DNA of 64,000 nucleotides from Epiperipatus broadwayi (lineage: Eukaryota; Onychophora; Udeonychophora; Euonychophora; Peripatidae): contig JAQFVV010012400.1 in assembly GCA_028023455.1 (NCBI GenBank), positions 10,034,248 to 10,098,247 on the forward strand, in the 5' to 3' direction. The translations under genes and the position numbers were made by a program. This document shows positions 25,681 to 37,035 of the stretch, one piece after another. The stretch's first letter is position 1. Each line of letters starts with the position of its first letter. The notes under the pieces were generated by a model. The model searched no databases. It saw only the letters and a list, made by a program, of their open reading frames with translations, and was not told the origin of the DNA.

Positions 25681-25775
25681 TTTTTTTTTTTATGTGTCAA
25701 TGCGTCGGCGGGAAGCGAAACCCGGGACAACTGCTTGTAAGGCAGCTGTGCTAACCACTCGGCCACCAACGCTTG
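25681..25775 (-). mobile_element. tRNA-Val(UAC)-like retroposon with A-tail
   Basis: On the minus strand, 25,772 to 25,702 folds like a tRNA: acceptor strands GCGTTGG and CCGACGC pair over 7 bp, box A is TGGCCGAGTGGTTAGC, the anticodon stem-loop is CTGC-CTTACAA-GCAG with anticodon TAC (Val), and box B is GGTTTCGCTTCC, slightly off consensus. A short 3' extension ATTGACACAT leads into an A-run of about 12. The A-tail and extension mark it as a retroposed tRNA-derived SINE and not a tRNA gene. Related copies are at 43,285 and 53,128, sharing the GACACAT-A(n) type of end. Confidence 0.7.
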
Positions 25776-27154
25776 TTCGTGCAATTATTTAAATCTGATT
25801 TAAAAAATTAAAAGGTTTTTTTTTTTAATCAGTCTATCAAATTTAAATCTCTATCTTGCCTAGATTTAAGTTGCTAAATTTTGGATACCAAACGGAATTA
25901 GATTTTGGAACAGAATGATCACTTATGGAATCATCATCATATGAAGTAAAGTTTGAGATTTAAAAAAAAGATGGAGATCTGAATTCTACACTGTACAACC
26001 TTTGAATGAAAGTGTTAATGTGCGCTACATGATTTATTACAGTGGTACAATCGCAGCCTTGTGAACTAAAGAGACCATGGATTGCAACTGGACTCTTTCA
26101 TTTCCTATGCTCAAATATCACTTATCATAATAAAAAGGCTTTTTAAATATTATTTTTAATTTTTATCAGATCATCTAAAAATGCCCTGATTAATTGAATA
26201 TGTTACAATAACTATGTCAAACACATTAAACACACACATATATAAATAATCAGAGAGAAACAAAATAAACATCTCTTCATTCTCTTTAAAAGATGATATG
26301 CAGTGAATAATGTTATAAAACTTGGAAATAGTAGACATACTTAAGCTGGTCTCTCATAAAATCATTAAATCAATTAGGACAATCACATTTTTATATATGT
26401 AATTTTATCAAATGCATTGAAGATTTTGTGTGAATTCAAACTTTATTATATTAATTGCTTTATTGCGTAGAAGAAGCAGAATTATTCCTCAAAATACATA
26501 TATTCAGTTATAATTTAGTTGATTTAGATAAACTAGAGATTTAAACATCTGACAAGAAATATTTTTAATATGTGAAAATATGCATACACAGTCACAATCA
26601 ATATTTTAATTAAATATGTTTAAGATATGAAGAATATAGACAAACTTTATGAAGATAGCAACTATTACATATGCTCATCTAAATATACAGTATTATCACC
26701 AATTGTAATAATGAGAAATGCATTTTAGCACCATTTAATATAAACCTAAACTTTAATATTATTAACTATAACCTATGTAAACAAACCAACTCACCTTTCA
26801 TACCATATAGGTTTAAGCTACAACCTAACCTTGTCATGTATGCTAGAGATCTAAACATCCTTTCATAACATCAGTCTAACAGTCAACACATTTTATATAC
26901 ATTTTTTTCTGCAATCTATTTTATATATGTTCCTAAATTTATATTGTGTTTAAGCCACTTTATATAAAGTTTGAAATAAGTCTATGGCATAGTTTATTAA
27001 TATATGTCTGATTTAGCATAATGTAAAGTTGTAACTATATGTTAAAATAATCACGCTTTAAAAATAAATAGATTGCAGCAAGGTATTCATTTTTGAAATT
27101 CTGGCTGATGTTGTATATGTTTAGACATCTAGAAGACCTAATGAGGCTAAAATG
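25776..27154. other. AT-rich stretch, nothing recognised
   Basis: No supported feature was found here. Confidence 0.4.
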
Positions 27155-27345
27155 TAATTGAAACACATGTTAAGTCATTCTATGTGTTTTATATATATAT
27201 ATAAAATAGTCAAATGGTTTATTTTGGGGGAATTCATAAAAAGTTTAAGCACTGGAAGTGACAAGGCTGAGATCATGATTTATACCTTGAGCTCTCTTAC
27301 TGCACCAAATCACAAAGAGTTTTATATTATGCAAAGGCTAAAATA
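27155..27345 (-). pseudogene. PLE reverse transcriptase scrap (weak)
   Basis: The block around 27,230 (GAATTCATAAAAAGTTT) matches the block at 37,820 in the PLE fragment at 37,690, where the minus strand reads YVDHIF, a variant of the RT catalytic box. Here the catalytic box itself is not legible. It lies directly before a foldback related to a PLE 3' end, so both may belong to one decayed element. Assignment is by nucleotide similarity to a relic that is itself weak. Confidence 0.3.
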
Positions 27346-27391
27346 ACAAGTCTACTAGAGAATGTTAAGACATTGTTTCATGTATACACAT

Positions 27392-27615
27392 ATGTTAAAA
27401 TACTATAGTAGAGATTAAATATGTTAACTGAAATTAAGTAGAATATACTTTCAATGCATGTACATCATAATCATGGTTATTCTGTTAAGAATCTATAAGA
27501 ATGGGTCTCATAGATTCTTAATAGAATAATCATGATTAGGACACGTGTTTAATGTTGATTCTGTCTACTTAATTTCATTTAACGTATTTAATCTCTGTTA
27601 TAGTATTTTCATATT
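27392..27615. repeat. Foldback derived from a PLE 3' end, about 108-bp arms
   Basis: The arms at 27,392-27,500 and 27,507-27,615 are imperfect reverse complements with a loop of only a few bases. The left arm contains AGAGATTAAATAT, then TATACTTTCAATGC, then CATCATAATCATGGT. The same blocks in the same order lie at 56,520-56,620, at the edge of the PLE endonuclease copy there. So this foldback appears to be two head-to-head copies of a PLE 3' terminus. Confidence 0.65.
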
Positions 27616-27664
27616 ATTATTAATAATGACAGAGAACCTAGATATTATATATATATCAATTAGT

Positions 27665-27937
27665 CAATGAATGGGCACTGTTTTATAAATAAGATGAAAT
27701 CTACAATCAAGGTGTTTAGAGTGCAGTAACCAATCAGATTGATCTTGCCCAGGCTTGAAAAAGAACAATAGTAAGCTACCCCATGCTATTTCTGATCAAA
27801 ATATGGAAATAACATGAACAAGCTTATTATTTTTCACTTTCAGCCCAACAGGATCAACCTGATTGACTACTGCACTTTAAAACATCTTGGCTGCAGATTT
27901 TAATTTATTTATAAAATTGGATTCCCATTTATTGATT
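27665..27937. repeat. Foldback element, about 125-bp arms
   Basis: The left arm (27,665-27,790; GTGCAGTAACCAATCAGATT, then GATCTTGCCCAG) matches the reverse complement of the right arm (27,810-27,937; CAACCTGATTGACTACTGCA) with scattered differences. The spacer is about 20 bp. It is the longest foldback in this part of the window and lies only 50 bp from the previous one. No protein is encoded. Confidence 0.7.
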
Positions 27938-29035
27938 AATTTATATCTATTTAACCCACTTAAAAACTATAATATATATATGGTTGTCAATAATGTTTTC
28001 AACTGAGTAGACTTGGAAGAATCTTGGTAGTAGATATTACATTAGGCTGATATTTACCACCTGGAATTCTCAAGGAAGCTTATTTTTGTAGTAAATTGGC
28101 ATATTGGCATTGTCTGAGAAATAAATACATATTTTTTATTAGCTAGAGGGTAAATGTTCCGGTTGATCTTAGTTGGTCAGAGAATGCTGGTGCATTGATT
28201 ACATAATATCATGTATCTTAAATTACCAATGGGGATTTATCATATTTCTGTAAGGTCACAATATCTTTGGACACATAGTCTATGCACAGGAATTTCTTGT
28301 AATATCACATCACTAAGCACATGGTTTATCTTTATTCTTAAAGTTAGAAGAGTTTATTTGCACATAATAAAAAAAGACAAAGTTTTCAAAGAAAAATCTA
28401 TGATAATTCAATACTTTTATATGCATAGCATTACAAAATCATAGTGTGCTGATTTTAATCAACGCAACTGTCAGATTAACTTTTGCTTAAACTATCACAA
28501 TGTAAAAACGTAATTAACTCACAATAATTAAAAATACTAAACTAATTATACAAGAGAAGAAGAACAATTCTTAATTAGACTGCAGTATATTAAGACAGAG
28601 ATTGTTTGCATGACTTTTTTTTAAAACCTCTAATAAAGAAATAAGAAGCCCGGTCTGAAAAATTAATTAATTAAACTTATCAATTTGCAGAAAATCAATT
28701 TTTTTGGTTTCACATGTTTTAATTATTTAAAAATAATTTAAATTTTGTTACCAATTAAATATCTCCTCATTTTAAATTCTAATTATTTCAATTTAAAACG
28801 TTGCAATTATCTTTTTTTGTCCAATCAGATTTTAATTCAAAATGACATCTTACATTTTGCGGTAAAATGAATTTATATTTTAATTTCATTTCAGTTTATT
28901 TTTTAATTAACATTTACAAATAAATAAAGGTGAAAATTTAATTTAGTGATATTAAAGTGTAATTAATACCATAAATGTATACTATAAAATATTGCAAAAA
29001 TGTGTGGAGTTAGGAAATGAAAATTTATTTTTGCT
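27938..29035. other. AT-rich stretch, nothing recognised
   Basis: A 77-codon frame at 28,211 has no recognisable domain. No repeats shared with the rest of the window were noticed. Confidence 0.4.
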
Positions 29036-29235
29036 AATAGGAAGTGTAGCTCAGTGTAAGATGCACTCGAATGAAATGGCTTCAACAGCTGCTTTTCTTA
29101 AAATTTGACGTTCTATACATGATTAAATTTATCTAAATATTATTATAATAATGTATTTTGCCTTATAAGATGTAGCGGTTAATCCATCCAACTGTCATAA
29201 TACTGACCTGGGTTCGAGCTTGCGTTATGAACTTC
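29036..29235 (+). repeat. tRNA-like SINE fragments (tentative)
   Basis: Two segments resemble tRNA-derived SINE heads. GTGTAGCTCAGTGTAAGATG at 29,044 looks like a box A region without a box B. The segment 29,169-29,230 has GATGTAGCGGTTAATCC as a D-arm and GGGTTCGAGCTTG (about 29,210) as box B, about 40 bases apart, the right spacing for a tRNA. No good acceptor stem or tail could be defined. It may be an old SINE. Confidence 0.35.
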
Positions 29236-30250
29236 GAAATTTTTTCAGCTGCAGACAGTCTTAAAATTTATGTTAGTCAGTAAATAGGTATCTAATCATT
29301 CTTATTCAGAGATTAAAAGTCTCAAATGAGTCTGAAGCTTCAATACAAGTTTCATAATGATGAGAGAGATGTCATATTATTGCAAGTTCTGAGCCAATAA
29401 TTACGTTCATTTATTTTTAATTTGATATATAAAAAAGCTCCAACTATCATTACTTATATAAGGCTTACACTTTGCATATCTATTGTTTTTTTTATGTTAA
29501 CTATTAAGCTTTTTATTTAAATAAAACAAAGTATATATACTAATCATTTGCATATTCCAAAATGTCAAAAAAATTATATATATGCAGTGAATGGACTAGT
29601 AACGGTAAAATAGTTTGATAATTTAGGTTCAAACTTAGAATAAAAATATACTTTGTTAATAAGTGAAGATAGATGAATCTTGATAGTATATATTCACTTG
29701 ATCATAAAAATCTTCAATAAAAATATCCAAGACCCAAGATCATCATATATCATAAAATTATATCTTTTTAAATGAAATCAGACAATTTATATGTCCAGAA
29801 AGTATGATAGCTAAGTTAAAAATTACAACTTTTTGAAAATATTATATACCATATATAATTTTTTTAAAAAACCCAACTATATCCATGTTCATTATTATTC
29901 CTTTCACTCTATAAATTATTTTTCCCTCACTAATATATTTATTTCTTCTTTTATCCCATTTTAATAAAAAAAACTCTCAATAGAATTTATTATGAAATAA
30001 GTCATTAGATTAAATATAGTGTAGATAATAGCTAATGTCTAAATTTTATTTATATATATTACTATCTCAGTCCTCATACTTAAAAAAAAATGTAGATTAC
30101 ATTTATTGTTTAATTGTAAGGTTGCCATGTCAACATATTGTTGATATTCTATTGGTTTGTTTGAGCACAAAACTATAGTATTGTCATTAGCATATAATAA
30201 CCAGTTAGCTGCTGACACTTCATAGTTTTATATATATATGAATGTGGATG
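29236..30250. other. AT-rich stretch, nothing recognised
   Basis: Featureless apart from short A and T runs. Confidence 0.4.
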
Positions 30251-30437
30251 ATAACATTCACATAAATGATTCTGGACATTTGTACAAAAAAGGTAATCTA
30301 TATATTTTAAATTTCACTTTTATTCATGCTATGATTATATGTTATATTTCAAAAGAATGCTAAGCAGGAATAAAAGCTATTTAAAATATATAGACTATAT
30401 TTTCTATATAAATGTCCAGAACATTTATGTGAATATT
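30251..30437. repeat. Foldback element, about 78-bp arms
   Basis: The left arm begins ATAACATTCACATAAATG and includes TCTGGACATTT; the right arm (about 30,363-30,437) ends with AAATGTCCAGAACATTTATG and GTGAATATTA. The arms match imperfectly over their whole length around a spacer of about 30 bp. Confidence 0.7.
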
Positions 30438-31684
30438 ACAATTCCTCAGAAAAGAGAAAAAAAATTCTTTGGTATTGAATGCAGATTAGATTCTGTTGAA
30501 AAGCAACATTTATAATGATTCCAAAATGACTCTTTGAAAATAGTATATTATTAAAAAATTAAACAACTTTGATTATCACCATTGGTTTTTTAAAAGATAA
30601 ACCATGGGATCAGTGGCTCAAAATATATCTTTTAAAAATGATAAATGCATCATTAAAAACAGGATTTTATTTACAGGTGTGTATTGCCAGTTATCTGATC
30701 ATTCCTAATTATTTTGAAACTTATATTCCAGCTAAAGACCAATCATTACTGAATGGTTAATTAGTTCATATAATCTACCTAATAACCTCTATGCTTACAT
30801 TAAAAAAATCTCCATTGCTCACTTAGATGGGAAACCACTACTTTCCACTAGCCTTGGCATAATTATAACATTTCATGTTTAAATAATAGTAAATATTTTT
30901 TTTACTTGCAATAACAGTTAATTACTGCATCTTGTATAAAACAGTGGTTTATTTGTTCATCTGACTGAAGTAAATATTGATCAAATGAATGGAATTATTG
31001 AGCTTAATCTGATATTAGGTATTCAACAGAGAGAAAGAAAAAAGAACAAGAAGATAGATTACAAATTTTAAAATTAGCCCCATTTATTAAAAAATATATT
31101 ATAACAATAGGTCAATAAATAGAATAAATTTTTTTATTACAAATTGCTGATAACTGATAAAAAGATAAAGTAAAGTTTTGCAATGCTTATACAAACCAAA
31201 CATGAAACACAAACACATCCCTATATCATCTCATCATTTAATTCATTTGTATGATATTTTATGGTAGTATTTCTTAATTACGTATGCAACAAATTTTATC
31301 TTTTATAATACTTCAGTACATTAACTAATTATGATTCTCTATTGTATGGTAGAGAAGAATGCCATATGTTTATTTTATTCTAACCATTAACAATAGAATC
31401 ACTGCCACAAAAACATTCTGTATTATTTTTTTTTAGTGAATCTAAGAATATACTTACTTGTAACCACAATACATTTCTTAAAAGAATTCTACACTTTAGT
31501 TACATGACAAACTTGAAAACTGGAATTGGCAATTTTAATGTTTCTTTTAAAGAACAAACATCAATTTTGTACCAATATAAGGACCTAATTATTAATGCAG
31601 TTAATATGTTAATCTTAGAGTATTCTAGTCCATATGTTTATCTGAAAGTTTGTGATAATAGTATTTTAGTTTTAATTATATGTT
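30438..31684. other. AT-rich stretch, nothing recognised
   Basis: Short chance frames only. One 66-codon frame at 31,504 is unrecognised. Confidence 0.4.
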
Positions 31685-31905
31685 GGACCATTTCTATAAT
31701 CTAATATTAATTGTTAAATGTCTTTAGAAATATTGTTGTTGGTCTAACCAGTGGTGGAATTAGCATGAGAATTGAAACCGAGACATTTAAATTTGTGAAA
31801 TTTAAATTTAAAGTGATTGTCTATGCTACTAGGCTATTCTATAAAAGACAACAGTCAGTAGAAATTTCATTTTATAGAATAGTTTAAAGGTTCTTAGTTT
31901 GATTT
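31685..31905 (-). repeat. PLE terminal-repeat fragment with tRNA-like core
   Basis: Matches the terminal repeats of the PLE at 49,622-52,944: shared blocks include CTAATATTAA near the start, GTCTTTAGAAA, GGTCTAACCAGTGG, and AGACAACAGTCAGTAGAAATT near 31,845-31,866. On the minus strand the middle contains a D-arm-like region and the box-B-like GGTTTCAATTCTCATG. The 3' part of the repeat is deleted compared with the other copies. It lies 200 bp from another, different PLE terminal repeat. Confidence 0.6.
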
Positions 31906-32089
31906 CCAGAAGAAAGGAGAATAATATCACTTAAAACTATGTGTTATGCACTAATATGTGTGCTATTACTAACAGTTTAATGTATTTGAAAAGTTTAAAT
32001 AAAGTTTGATTTTTTTCAAAAGATATTTTGCAATTAATATTAGATAATGGGAAGAGTCTACCACATAATTACAATTAATTTAATTAATA

Positions 32090-32257
32090 TTTTAATTTGC
32101 AAAGTGCCGATAGTTGAAAACTGAAATAAATCGAGATACTGCTAAAACTCTAGCGCATGTTACAATACATAACTGACAGCCAATCAGATGTCAAGGATCA
32201 CCATCTAAAATGACATCAAACCTAAACACACAACAAAGATTTTATGAGAAAAGGGCA
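32090..32257 (-). repeat. PLE terminal repeat, inverted copy
   Basis: Reverse complement of two stretches further right: its distal part (32,090-32,175; GCCGATAGTTGAAAACTGAA) matches 33,400-33,487, and its proximal part (32,175-32,255; ATGACATCAAACCTAAACAC) matches 32,405-32,490. It abuts the forward copy at about 32,258, so the two form a head-to-head junction. Confidence 0.7.
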
Positions 32258-32497
32258 GTAAATCATAGGATTTCGCATTGTATGTTTATGATTTAGACTC
32301 AGTGAGTTAATTGTGAAGATATTTAAAGCTTCAAACTTTCAAATCTAAATGCTTATGACTGGCTTAGATATATAGAAAGAAAAGTTGAGAGAAGGGTGGC
32401 TGCCCTTTTCTTGTAAAATCTTTGTTGTGTGTTTAGGTTTGATGTCATTTTAGATGGCTATCCTTGACATTTGATTGGCTGTCAGTTATGTAATAAA
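32258..32497 (+). repeat. PLE terminal repeat, direct copy 1
   Basis: About 235 bp that recur almost unchanged at 33,530-33,793, beginning TAAATCATAGGATTT and including GATTTAGACTCAGTGAGTTA, then GGGTGGCTGCCCTTTTCTTG. With the right-hand copy it brackets the endonuclease relic, as the pseudo-LTRs of Penelope-like elements do. Confidence 0.75.
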
Positions 32498-32689
32498 TTG
32501 ATTTTCTCTTCACTAGTAAAATTGTAATTATAAGTATGCAACTTTTTTTTTTTTCACATTAAATAGTGAAGCTATAATTTTATTCTAATTTATAATAGCT
32601 TTGCTAAGCGCTTTTGAGATTTCATGTTTGAATCTCATACTCATAGCTTTGTAACTAACAATTGTTATGATTATGCAAATGCATTTGAA

Positions 32690-33345
32690 TTTTTAATTAG
32701 TCCATTGTTTAGAGAGAGCAAAACATGCCTCTCTTCTATTAATGGCATTAATGTCATTTGCTATATAGAAAGATTCTTTAACTTTTCTTTTGGCATCATT
32801 TTTTTCTGTACAAGTTATTTGGGCAGAACTAGGTTCAAATACATGGCCTGTAGCTGCTTGGTGGTCCCAGAATACTGATGATCCTTCATTTTTATTTTTG
32901 ACCCTATTGTAGACATACCTATGTTGATAAATTCTTGTGTTCAGGTTAGCCCGAGTTTCACCATAATATGATGCATGGCAGCCTAATGAGGGCATGCCAT
33001 TTTATAGACCACATGAGGAGCTTGATCTCTATCTGTTTTATCTTTAGCATTATTTATCAGCTGGTTAGTGTTGGGAGGTGTTCTGAAACTAAATTTAAAA
33101 TTGTTAGCCAATGTTTTTGCAATATTTGGTGTTACATTAAGTACAAAAGGAATTGTTAGGTATTTCATATTGTCTTTAGGCAATTTATTTTTTAGTTTTC
33201 TATAAAATATTTTTATTTTCTGATTGATTGTATTAGGTTTGAAGCCTATGTTAGTCATTTCCTTTGTATATTTGTCTATATTGTTTTTCCTATCCACTAT
33301 ATATTTACATAATTGGTGATTTCTAAAAAGGAACGCATTCATACC
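32690..33345 (-). pseudogene. PLE linker and GIY-YIG endonuclease, broken
   Basis: Two overlapping minus-strand frames together cover the C-terminal half of a Penelope-like protein. The first (33,342-32,983) begins with the post-RT linker (IVDRKNNIDKYTKEM, IGFKPNTINQKIK), continues with the basic segment FSFRTPPNTNQLINNAKDK and ends in HVVYKMACPH, the start of the cysteine cluster. The second (32,995-32,693) carries the GIY-YIG nuclease: SYYGETRANLNTRIYQHR holds the second YG motif, the Arg and the His, and VKESFYIAND holds the expected metal-binding Glu. One frameshift near 32,990 separates them. The reverse transcriptase is missing. Family assignment is secure; the copy is dead through truncation and frameshift. 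Confidence 0.85.
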
Positions 33346-33387
33346 TGCCCATTTATATGTGTTGGGGGTGTTAGATTTTGGACTTGT

Positions 33388-33487
33388 GTAACTGTCAGTT
33401 ATATATTGTAATGTGCGCTAGAGATTTGCAGTATCTCAATTTATTTCAGTTTTCAACTATCGGCGCTTTGCAAATTAAAATATTATT
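33388..33487 (+). repeat. PLE terminal repeat, 3' part
   Basis: Reads CTGTCAGTTATATATTGTAA through GCGCTAGAGATTTGCAG to TTTCAACTATCGGCGCTTTG. It matches the inverted copy at 32,090-32,175 and the end of the repeat at 33,735-33,780. It joins the endonuclease relic on its 5' side, so it may be the inner edge of the terminal repeat. Confidence 0.65.
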
Positions 33488-33529
33488 TACACACTTTACT
33501 GCTTGTTATGCATTCTAAAAACTACTTCA

Positions 33530-33793
33530 TAGTAAATCATAGGATTTTGCGTTGTATGTTTATGATTTAGACTCAGTGAGTTAATTGTGAAGATATTTAA
33601 AGCTTCAAACTTTCAAATCTAAATGCTTATGACTGGTTTAGATATATAGAAAGAAAAGTTTAGAGAAGGGTGGCTGCCCTTTTCTTGTAAAATCTTTGTT
33701 GTGTGTTTAGGTTTGATGTCATTTTAGATGGCTGTCAGTTATGTATTGTAATGTGCACTAGAGATTTGGCAGTATCTCAATTTATTTCAATTA
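33530..33793 (+). repeat. PLE terminal repeat, direct copy 2
   Basis: Near-identical to 32,258-32,497 over its first 200 bp. It then lacks about 20 bp present in copy 1 (ATCCTTGACATTTGATTGGC) and continues further, to CAGTATCTCAATTTATTTCA. Together the copies bracket about 1.0 kb with the endonuclease relic. Confidence 0.75.
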
Positions 33794-35517
33794 ATTTAAT
33801 TATGACATAATTCTTAAAATGACATTATTTTGAGCATATCCAAGTTTCTTTATAATAAGTTTTTTGTTACAACAAAGTTTCCATATTTTAATATTGTGCA
33901 TACATTCAATAGTATAAATCCATTTTGAGTTTAGGACACTCACTAATACCATTATTTCCAACAGCTTGGACCACCATTTACTGTTTTTACCAAAATGTGC
34001 AATAAAAGCCTCACAGAAAAAAAAAGTAGTTTAATAGTAATGATGCAATAGCATTATCCAACAAAGAATTAAAGTTTTCTTCTTCTGAACCTGTTAGAAG
34101 CAAAATGGTGACATGTACCACTGCATAATATTTAATATTATTAACCTTTCATTAATGCATTAAAAATTTCAAGAATAAAAGATATATTTAGATGAAACTA
34201 TAAATCCAACCCTATGCTGTCTCCTTTCACTTGATGATTTGTTCTTTTCAAAAATAAAACCATTCAATTTGTCTTCCTTTTTTCTTGAAGGACAGTTTAA
34301 AATTAAATATTAATCATGGAAGCACATTAACGGTAATTCTCTATTTAGGTCTTGGATGAACTACATTAAGAAAAGTATGTACATTCCATGCATCTATATA
34401 AGAAAGAAGTGAGTACTAACATATTTACTTTTGATACTATTACTACCTTCTGCTGTATCGTTATTACCACCTTTTTATCATTTCCATTAACAATTGACTA
34501 TGTATGATGATGTGGCCAGACTAGACAATGCAGTAATTTTAGAACATTTTTTCTTCATTCCACTGCCTTCATAGAAGGTAGGATAAGTCATAAATATAGC
34601 ATATTAAACAAGGAATCAATTTCTGAATGAAACTTGATTCCACATCAACACATGACTAATTGTACTGCCTCATGCAACAACATAACTATAGCCATTACTG
34701 AGATGAAAACATACATATTTTAACAGTCATTTCTCTGGAGAATATATATTAGGATTTCCAATTGCTTCACCTCCACAGTAAATAGTTTACACAGGGTGGG
34801 ATAGTGCTGAAATAGCAGACTTAAATGCTAAAATTTTGTAGATTGTTTTCTATCTCTATCTATAATTTTGATGTTTGAACATTATACGGTCTCCAGAAGT
34901 AACTGATGATGCGTAATCCCTTATTGATAAGTCATAATTCAAAAGTTAAACATTCCTAAATGATTTTCAGCTGAATAAAAAAATATCCGATTTGGTCAAC
35001 TGAATTTGCTATTTGAATATCCAAGTATCATATATCCTTCCAAGTTAATCATATAATTATTTTTATAGCAATTATTAAAGATGATCCTTTCGCTATTTTC
35101 ATCGTTGGGATTATAACTTCTTTTATTTTTAGAGTTATTTGTCATCTCCCCCTTCTCTTTGTACATCTGCGTTTATGACTAAGATTGGGAGAAATGCTAA
35201 TTATTCTTTGAAGGCCTAAACTTTATATATATACAAAATGTGATTCAATTCTATCATTAGTTTAAATTTTAATAATGGCCTGTCACTTTAGAATGTGATT
35301 TATTATTTTTAGCTTTTCCTTTTTTTTTCTTTTTAATTTCATCCTATTCATTTAATTTTTTAAAAAAATATGAGTAGAAAAAACTGAATGTTCATAAATT
35401 ATGTTTTGAATAGACAAATGTAAGTGTGAAAAAAAACATTACTATACAAAAAATTTAAATAAAATACATTATTTAAATTTAATTTTCGTTTTTTTTATTT
35501 TAAAAACTTTAATACAG
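33794..35517. other. AT-rich stretch, nothing recognised
   Basis: No frame or shared repeat was supported. The base composition between 33,900 and 35,150 is slightly less extreme than average. Confidence 0.4.
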
Positions 35518-35630
35518 CTGCGCAAATGGCCAGCACCGGTCGTAGTGACGTAAAGGATTCGTTACATTTTATGCTGCAGCTCAAAACGTTTAAGTGCTGG
35601 AACAAATTGGGTGAAGGAAATGGCAAATAA
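35518..35630 (+). CDS. Candidate terminal exon or 34-residue small ORF
   Basis: A T-rich tract ending in ACTTTAATACAG (35,506-35,517) looks like a 3' splice site. Directly after it the composition becomes much more GC-rich for about 110 bases, and an ATG at 35,526 opens 34 codons to TAA at 35,628-35,630. The peptide begins MASTGRSDVKDSL and ends NKLGEGNGK; it resembles no repeat here and no family that I recognise. The frame is also open back to the putative splice site. An AATAAA lies near 35,783. This could be a last coding exon, a short CDS, or a fortuitous island. I see no upstream exon. Confidence 0.25.
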
Positions 35631-36579
35631 TAATTACTACTCTTGATATCCAATACTATGTTGCAGTATCTTAATATCTACAGCTTAGTCTCCTTTCCTT
35701 GACTTCCAGAGGATAGTTTAATGTAAATGTTTGGTATTAATGAATTTGCCTTTGATGATAACAGCGATTGTTGGTGCTGTTAAATAAAAAAACAATTAAA
35801 AATTGTATTGAAATTGAAATTGTGTAGAAATTTGACCTTTTAATCTAAATTTATGTAATATTTTTTGCCCATTTGTTTGTTTTAATAAAACTAGTCGTAT
35901 AAAATAGTATATTGGTAGATATGCATATTACATTTTAAAAATTAGATACCTGATTCTTATTTTCAACTTTTTCGTTTTTATCAGGGCTTCTCCATCTCAG
36001 TTTCATTATATTACAACCTTTTATCAGTGCAGAAATATAGACCCTCCCCCTATACTCTCATAATGCATGCATTTTACAAACAATCTTCATTCATAAAGTG
36101 AACTAGAGATATCAAACAGAAGATGACCCTATCAAATGATACCAGTTTACATTATTGCTGTTATTAAGTTAATTTTTACATTTATTCCAGTTTATCAGTA
36201 TGCATATTTAGATAAAACAGCATTGAATAAAGATTTATTAAATACTATCATCTAGATTCTACTAGTTACTAGAGCTTACACTAAGTGGTATTGCTGTTGT
36301 GAAAAAAAAAAAAAAATTAAATATCTGAATCTCCATGACAATATTGATACTTTTTTTTATTACACTTTAAATTAAAACCTGAATATGCAAATATTGAAAG
36401 AATGTAATTTTTAAAAAGAAAAAAGTAAAATTGTGATGCGTAAATAGAAAGAAGATAGCAGTTAAAGTATAGATTAGCTTGCACATAAATATGTTATAGA
36501 TATATGCAAATTTTATATAAATTTAGTCTGTATGTAAGATTAAACAATGTACAGTATAAAGTTGTAATTATAAATTTAT
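35631..36579. other. AT-rich stretch, nothing recognised
   Basis: If the exon candidate before it is real, 35,631 to about 35,810 would be its 3' untranslated region. Otherwise nothing is seen. Confidence 0.35.
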
Positions 36580-36695
36580 TAAACGCACATTGATTACCTA
36601 AGTAATATTTACTGAGGCTATAACCTCGATAATATGCGTATAAAATGCGATAGTGGGGACCTCTACAGGTGTTTAACCACAAGCTTACGTTATGG
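36580..36695. repeat. Partial copy of the 18,064 foldback
   Basis: Shares AACGCACATTGATTAC, AAGTAATATT, ACCTCTACAGGT and TTTAACCACAAGCTTACG with the left arm at 18,064-18,170. The right arm is absent. This shows that the foldback at 18,064 belongs to a dispersed family. Confidence 0.65.
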
Positions 36696-36824
36696 AAGAA
36701 ACTAATAAATAATGACTAATAATCATTTAAAGTATTGAAAAAATGATTATTGCAAGTAAGTGCTTAATTAAAAAAAATGCATTTACAGAATAAATTTGTA
36801 TTATATATATATATGAACGGAGCA

Positions 36825-37035
36825 CTGTTTATATATATGTGTGAGAGGTTATGATCTGGGCCAACTGATGAGTGCTGATCCAATGCAAAATATATATATT
36901 GGATATCATTTATCTTTTTTATATGTATTTGGTCATTTGTATCAGTTGTATAAGATGGAGTGCATAGCTGTAGGAAGCTTGAAAGTCTGAATTCAAGTAC
37001 ATTAAGTTTAGTACAGACAATATACTTATATTTGA
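36825..37035 (+). mobile_element. Hammerhead-ribozyme SINE, copy 6 (GAAA lost)
   Basis: A full-length forward copy after an AT microsatellite and the upstream block GGAGCACTGTTTATATATAT that also precedes copy 4. Ribozyme: CCAA (36,861-36,864), CTGATGA intact (36,865-36,871), helix II GTGCTG-atc-CAATGC with one mismatch, AAAA (36,887-36,890) instead of GAAA, then TATATATA and TTGG. The GAAA to AAAA change hits the conserved G next to helix II, so cleavage should be abolished. The body carries GTATCAGTTGTATAAG (box A-like) and CTGAATTCAAGTAC (eroded box B). Confidence 0.75.

Noticed and set aside
25702-25772. Functional tRNA-Val gene
   Set aside because: Imperfect T-arm, 3' extension and A-tail identify a retroposed copy.
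32624-32878. 84-codon forward frame
   Set aside because: Antisense shadow of the GIY-YIG endonuclease relic on the minus strand.
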